60,000 nt of DNA from assembly GCF_964355755.1 (NCBI RefSeq), contig NC_092671.1:1842501-1902500 (forward strand). The letters are read 5' to 3'. Positions 55,201-60,000 of this stretch are shown here, piece after piece (the first letter of the stretch is position 1; each line of letters opens with the position of its first letter). This stretch comes from Antedon mediterranea (lineage: Eukaryota; Echinodermata; Crinoidea; Comatulida; Antedonidae). The translations under genes were made by a program, and so were the position numbers. Below the pieces are notes generated by a model, which saw nothing but the letters and a program-made list of their open reading frames with translations, was not told where the DNA came from and did no database searches.

Positions 55201-58200
55201 ACTCTTCATAAATATTTTCATTTTCTTGTATTTCTATGATAACTTCATCATTGTTTAAACCCCGCCCTCTGTTATGCTTAGTGACGATTGCAATATTTAT
55301 TGGAATAAATTCTTCTAAAGTTGTAGCGTGTGTCTTTCCTCGAACATCAAGATGAAATTTGCATCTTTTGTATTTTTCCGGTTCTGATTCAAGAAGTAGG
55401 TTATATTTCTTGTCTTGATCTAATTCTTCATTATTTATGTCGGTGTCTTCTGGGTTGTGCTCTTTAAAGAAATCAACTCCTTGACGATGTGGATAGTCGT
55501 TTTCTGGAACAAATAACTTTAATACAATTTCTTCTAACTCGAGTTTTTTTTTCATTAGTTCAGTGTTTATTGGGACAGAATCTACTATGTGTTCACTACT
55601 ACCTTTGTTCCAAATCTGAATTGATGGTTCCTCAGTTTTTTTGAATTCTTTGAAATTTGATGAAGATCCACACTCGTCATCAACTTGTCTCCGAAGCTCT
55701 TTCAAAATTGAATCCTCAATTTTATTCATATCAAATTCCTCATCGTCTGACTGCCATTGTTCATGTTCGGAAATATTCAGTTCCTCGTGAAAAAAAGTAA
55801 AATCACCACTAACAGACGTTTCTAATTCATCTCCACCGATTCTGGATAGACATGGAAAATCCTCACTGATCTGTCTCATAACTTCTGCTGGGCTCTTTAT
55901 CTTAACATCAGATTCTTTTTTTCCGAAAGACGGTTTGAAAGGAGCAGCAAGGGGATTAAGTTCAATGTTTGTAGCGTCTATTTCTCCACGTATTTGCTGT
56001 AGGGTTATATCACTTGGATACAAACTTCTGTGTTGCTCACATTTCTGGAGAAACTTCTCCCAAACTTTTGAGCAAAGACCAATAGAACACATTGCTATAG
56101 GATCTCCAACAACCACCAGAAGAGATTTGGCTCTTGTAAATGCCGTGTTTAACATCTTTTTATCAGAAAGAAATCCATAGTAAAAATTTTCACTTTCATC
56201 TGGATTGCTGTATTTGACAGTAACGTTCCCCTTTCCGTCCAGTTTTTCTCTTGTTCGCACAACACTAATAAACAGTGCTCGGAATTCTTTACCTTTGCAA
56301 AACAATATTAATAGGTTGAATAAAAAAGAAAAGACTAAATAGTATTTAACATATAGTCAACTAAAATGAATTGAAACCCGATTGTCAATAACAAGTGTAG
56401 CCAATGGTAAAATAATTACTATATATTCGTAGTCGAAAGATAAAATACCTTGTACGTTTCTCACTCCTTCAACTGTAACATCATTTAACTTGCGTCTTCG
56501 GAGTTCTTTGCGAACTTCAAGCACCTGAAATTGTTTTGTTAAATTGTACGTTAAATTGTTTTTATTTTCAGCCATCTGTACTTGAAGGTCAGTGAATCTT
56601 ACGTATTATGCGAAATGATTGGTATTTACTTACCTGAGAATTATATGGTGTAACAACACCAATATCTCTCTTCTCTCCCCATTCTGGTGGCCAGTTGCGA
56701 TAAAGATTTTCAACTCTGAATCCAAGTTCTACTACTTCATCCCTATTACAATATGATGTTCCTACGAGATGATCTTTCCCCCGGACAGCGTAAAATGATA
56801 ACGGGTGAATAGTGGGGTGAATTGGATGCAATTTTTTAGAGATTAGTTTGGTTTTGTAAAATATATCAGATACAAACGATAAAATCTCTTCACAGGTTCT
56901 GTAGTTGTAATACAGAAATATAGTATTTTCGTCCTTTGCTTTCTTGTAATGATCATGTAGGCGCTTAAGAATAGATTGATCAAATCCACCGATGCGTGCC
57001 TCCTTAGAATAAACCTATTAGAAAAAACAATACCGTTTTTATCATTAGTCACATTTGCTATTTAGATAACTGAGGAAAGATAATGATCGTACGTGTAGTG
57101 AACAATGCAGTTTGCAATTTTTTATTGAATGTTTGCGAAAAAAACACATTTTTTTACATGGGCTTTTCGAAATATATGCTGTGAATTTTGTGATTTACTA
57201 CTACACTAATAGGATTTTTTGGACATTTCTTGCTTGCCAAAGAAGCAGACAAGGAGAAGATACAAAATGCATTCAAAGTACCATTTGGAAAACAACTTTA
57301 ATTAGTATATTACAGTATATTACGTAGTAATATATTTAAAAGAATACCTATTACCTTTGGACTCATTTGAATATGATCACCAGCAATTGCTACACATGTC
57401 TTCCACTCTGCCATTGCTAACGGCATGATTGCTTGAGTCTCTAATGCCTGACCTGCCTCATCAATTAGTATGTGTGTAAAATGACCTTTCAAGTTCAGAG
57501 ATACTAATCTTAATGCCATATTAAGGGTACAGATGACAACCCGAGATCTCTTCACATCATCTCTGGTTGGTAGATTGATTGTGTTAGTGGCTTTGTCAAC
57601 CAGACAATACTTCCTAACATCTGGATGTATGGTCGCAATACGTCGTTCAGGTTGGTACACGCGAAGCAGTGTTGGTTTGGGACGTTTTTTATAAGTTTTT
57701 TTTTTGGTAGGCCTTTGGTGTTGGTAAGTTTTGAGATATTCATCTAAATGTTCAATAATGTACAGATCTGCCCCACTAAGTAAGAAAATAAAAAGCAGTG
57801 TCATATTAGCTGTTATAAATTACATATTATATTTACAGTACTTTTTTCTTCCCAGATTTAGTCATCTCTTTCTCCCAAACAATAAAGAAAATAAATATCA
57901 GTAATTAAGTTTGAGATTTTCTTCTTCTTAAACATCTTCATCAGACTAATGCTAATGTCAGTAGGCCTACTTTCATATACATTACAAACCTATTTGACAT
58001 GGTGCAAATCAAAACCGTTGTACCATGTTTAAGAAGGATCTTCTTTACAGACTCTGCCATGGTTCGTGTTTTTCCTGTACCAAACGGTCCATATATCACC
58101 AATGGTGGCCCGTTGACTGTCGTAGTTCCTGCCTTATGCATATATTCTACTGCTTGATGTTGTTTCTTGTTAAGGTTCTCCGTACTACAAACAACCGGAA

Positions 58201-60000
58201 TTGCCAGTTCATTTCCGGGTACTGGAAACACAAAATCCATGTTTTCCAAGCTATCAACAGCGTAGTGCATTTCACAGAAAAGTAAGCGGTCAACCTGGAA
58301 CTGAACTTCGATTTGCTCTTTCTTGCCGGCTTCCAGTTTTAATTTGTCTACCAATGTTGCGTTCAGATTTACGTAGATGTAATCTTTTGTGCCACCACCA
58401 ATTCTTTCATTGGATACGAGTTTTAGTTCGTAAGCTTCATTTGATTCTGAATCAAATTTGCACAATACATTTTGTACAGACTCTATGATTAGCAGACTTG
58501 ATTCAGTATCACAGTTTAGAGTTTCTGTTAATTCTATTTTACCAAAGAGTTCATCATTTTGAGCAATGAACAGTTCGCTACCAGCATAGGATTCAACTGT
58601 GATATTATTTTCAATTTCCATCTCTGTTGTTGTGTTAAACCTAAAATTTGATTATTGAAAAGTGCATTCGTTAAGATAATACGCCTATATCATACGTTAA
58701 GGAGAAGTTAGACAAAGGGTTAGGTTCAGAAACAATAGAACACACCGTTAGGGATAAGTTTTTAACAACAAATTTATTTCCTAATCCTAGAGATGTATAT
58801 AAATGATTTCATATTTACTCTTACTTTTTATAGACTTTTAATAATTTAATGCACATGTTTATAGTAATAGAATATAAAAATATATCAATAATATACCTGC
58901 TGATCTTTGTCATCCTATCTCTTTCCTCCAAATTCACCAATTTGTGCATCCTATGTTTGTAATTCTCCTGAGTTAGCTCGCCTACATTTAAATCATCAAT
59001 ATTTAGATTTGCACTTGGTGGCTTGTATTTCTTGAAGAGGTCTTCTTCAAGGGGGCTTGGTTCAGTTGGTCGGATTATCTCTGTATTACTTGTGTCCCAA
59101 ATATATGTGGACTGGCTCAACTGCTTCATGTATTTAGGACGATCTTCTTCTGCACCAACATGAACATTAAGTTTTCGAACCATAACTGGCTTCTTCCCAA
59201 AATCAAAGACAACCCACTGATGGAAACTTCCAAGCATGTTGCTGGTGAAATGTACATTTACGGTATATGTATATCCAGTCTTGATCATATTTCCAGGGCA
59301 CACCTGGGGTTTATCTTCATGTCTTGGTTGTGACAAGTAAAAGTGCAAACGATGTTCATCATAAAGTAAACCAACACGTTTTAGTCTTTCTTCCTAAATA
59401 ATGATAATAATTAGATTATTACAACAGTTGCGCTTGTTAATACAGTATAGTATTACAGCCCATACCAAATAATCAAATCATAATAGCCCCGTCACTTAAA
59501 TTGATTTCTTCAATATTTCTTGCCACAATAAAACCATGGGCCCCGAAATTTGAACACCCAGCCATGTTATTCGTGCTTATGTGTTTGTTAATTTGTTTTA
59601 CATATAGGCCTATATCAAGCGTTTGCTACTGCAGTATCATTACTAGAAATTGAAACGTAATATTTTTTAAACCTTCACTTACTCCATCAATACACTCCAC
59701 TTGGAATGTCCAACAATCTTTGAATACTTTGTCACACTCTCTGTCAATGGCATCGATAAAACAATTCAATTTCTTCTCACAATTAATCCAAATTTTGGGC
59801 AATTCCTTCTCAGTTATCTAAAAGTATAAATTTTGTTGTTAATAAATGTTAACAATTATGAATAGGGTGTTTGAACACAATTATCGTAGGATCTGTATAT
59901 ATAATATGTCTGCTCTTTTCTCTGCCAAAATAGATTTAATTTAGTTGTCTACTTTTCTTACCACTTTAACCTCAGATGTTGATGAGTTGTATTCAATCAA
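47387..60000 (-). CDS. HELZ2: Gene C: HELZ2-like helicase/RNB/helicase (5' part beyond window)
   Basis: Exons from the right edge: 60000-59962 (partial), 59817-59683, 59393-58897, 58640-57990, 57775-57355, 57014-56634, 56524-56449, 56292-52581, 52272-52006, 51515-51421, 51183-51037, 50580-50443, 50219-49927, 49697-49501, 49402-49300, 49079-48849, 48490-48337, 48046-47879, 47487-47387. The visible coding length is 7,806 nt (2,601 residues plus TAA). Each exon equals its gene B counterpart or differs by a multiple of 3. Content: end of the CCCH exon, beta domain, helicase 1, RNB, helicase 2. No inactivating change was seen. The N-terminus lies outside, so it cannot be told whether it is of the TPR/CCCH (B) or DED/TRADD-N (A) type. 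Confidence 0.9.
49800..49872 (+). mobile_element. LINE-like 3' tail in gene C intron
   Basis: Ends in AAATAAATGTTGATTTGATT and a short TTGAT microsatellite, similar to the tail at 15.9 kb. Only the end of a truncated copy is present. A related AATAAATGTTGATTGATT is at about 34965. Confidence 0.4.
52581..56292 (-). CDS. HELZ2: Gene C RNB exoribonuclease exon
   Basis: A single 3,712-nt open exon homologous to gene B exon 22, 72 nt (24 codons) shorter, much of it apparently in the acidic linker between helicase 1 and RNB. Catalytic cluster TIDPKGCQDIDDAISI is near 54650-54600 and HFTSPIRRYIDIVVHR near 53640-53590, both intact. The Cys-rich insert CNCDDVCKCG is also retained. Expected to be an active RNB exonuclease. 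Confidence 0.9.
56449..60000 (-). CDS. HELZ2: Gene C exons encoding beta domain and helicase 1
   Basis: Seven exons from 60000 down to 56449. Conserved blocks: GSFHQWVVFDFGKKPVMVRK (58.9-59.4 kb), GPFGTGKTRTMAES (about 58.06 kb), ILIDEAGQALETQA (about 57.46 kb), GDHIQMSPK at the end of the same exon, and IGVVTPYNSQ near 56.65 kb. Differences from B: exon 59393-58897 lacks two codons (QLSQS for QLSERQS), and exon 57775-57355 is 27 nt longer through a Lys/Thr-rich insertion (TKKKTYKKRPK) between the Walker A and Walker B exons. Both are in frame and fall in probable surface loops. Confidence 0.9.

Overview
This is a eukaryotic, intron-rich, AT-rich window, probably from an invertebrate deuterostome. 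The clues are long genes with many small exons, GT-AG introns full of interspersed repeats, frequent TAGGCCTA-type words, Penelope-like and piggyBac-like repeats, and a death-fold adaptor repertoire (DED plus TRADD-N-like) like that of echinoderms and lancelets. An echinoderm is my guess. The species cannot be read from the sequence.

The coding content is a head-to-tail array of three HELZ2-like genes, all on the minus strand. In transcription order they are gene C (47387 to beyond 60000, 5' end outside the window), gene B (13030-41014, complete) and gene A (beyond 1 to 8975, 3' end outside). They share a core: a matrin/U1-type C2H2 finger and a CCCH-like finger, a HELZ/MOV10-like beta domain, a first UPF1-like SF1 helicase, one giant exon with an RNase II/R (RNB) exonuclease domain, and, in B and C, a second SF1 helicase spread over about ten small exons. 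I assembled the exons by splice-site consensus, intron phase and comparison among paralogs. Gene B closes as 33 coding exons totalling 11,310 nt (3,769 codons plus stop). Equivalent exons in A, B and C have the same length or differ by multiples of 3.

The N-termini differ. Gene B starts with TPR-like helices, a charged linker and a large exon with three CCCH fingers. Gene A has none of these. It begins with a death-effector-like domain, a possible second one, and a TRADD-N-like domain, joined in frame to the HELZ2 core by introns with matching phases. An apparent death-adaptor/helicase/RNase fusion is the most interesting item here. A perfect kappa-B word lies 177 bp upstream of the gene B start codon, which would fit an innate-immune gene.

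Non-coding layout: 8991-13029 separates A from B and holds little I recognise. Gene B introns hold a Penelope-like retroelement with an inverted partial copy (25117-27086), hammerhead-like Penelope remnants, a piggyBac-type MITE, a tRNA-derived SINE and a LINE tail. The 6.6-kb first intron of B (34346-40952) is mostly tandem and interspersed repeats. Between B and C (41015-47386) lie a 3-kb foldback repeat and a 1.29-kb terminal-inverted-repeat transposon with a perfect 34-bp TIR and a 7-bp target duplication.
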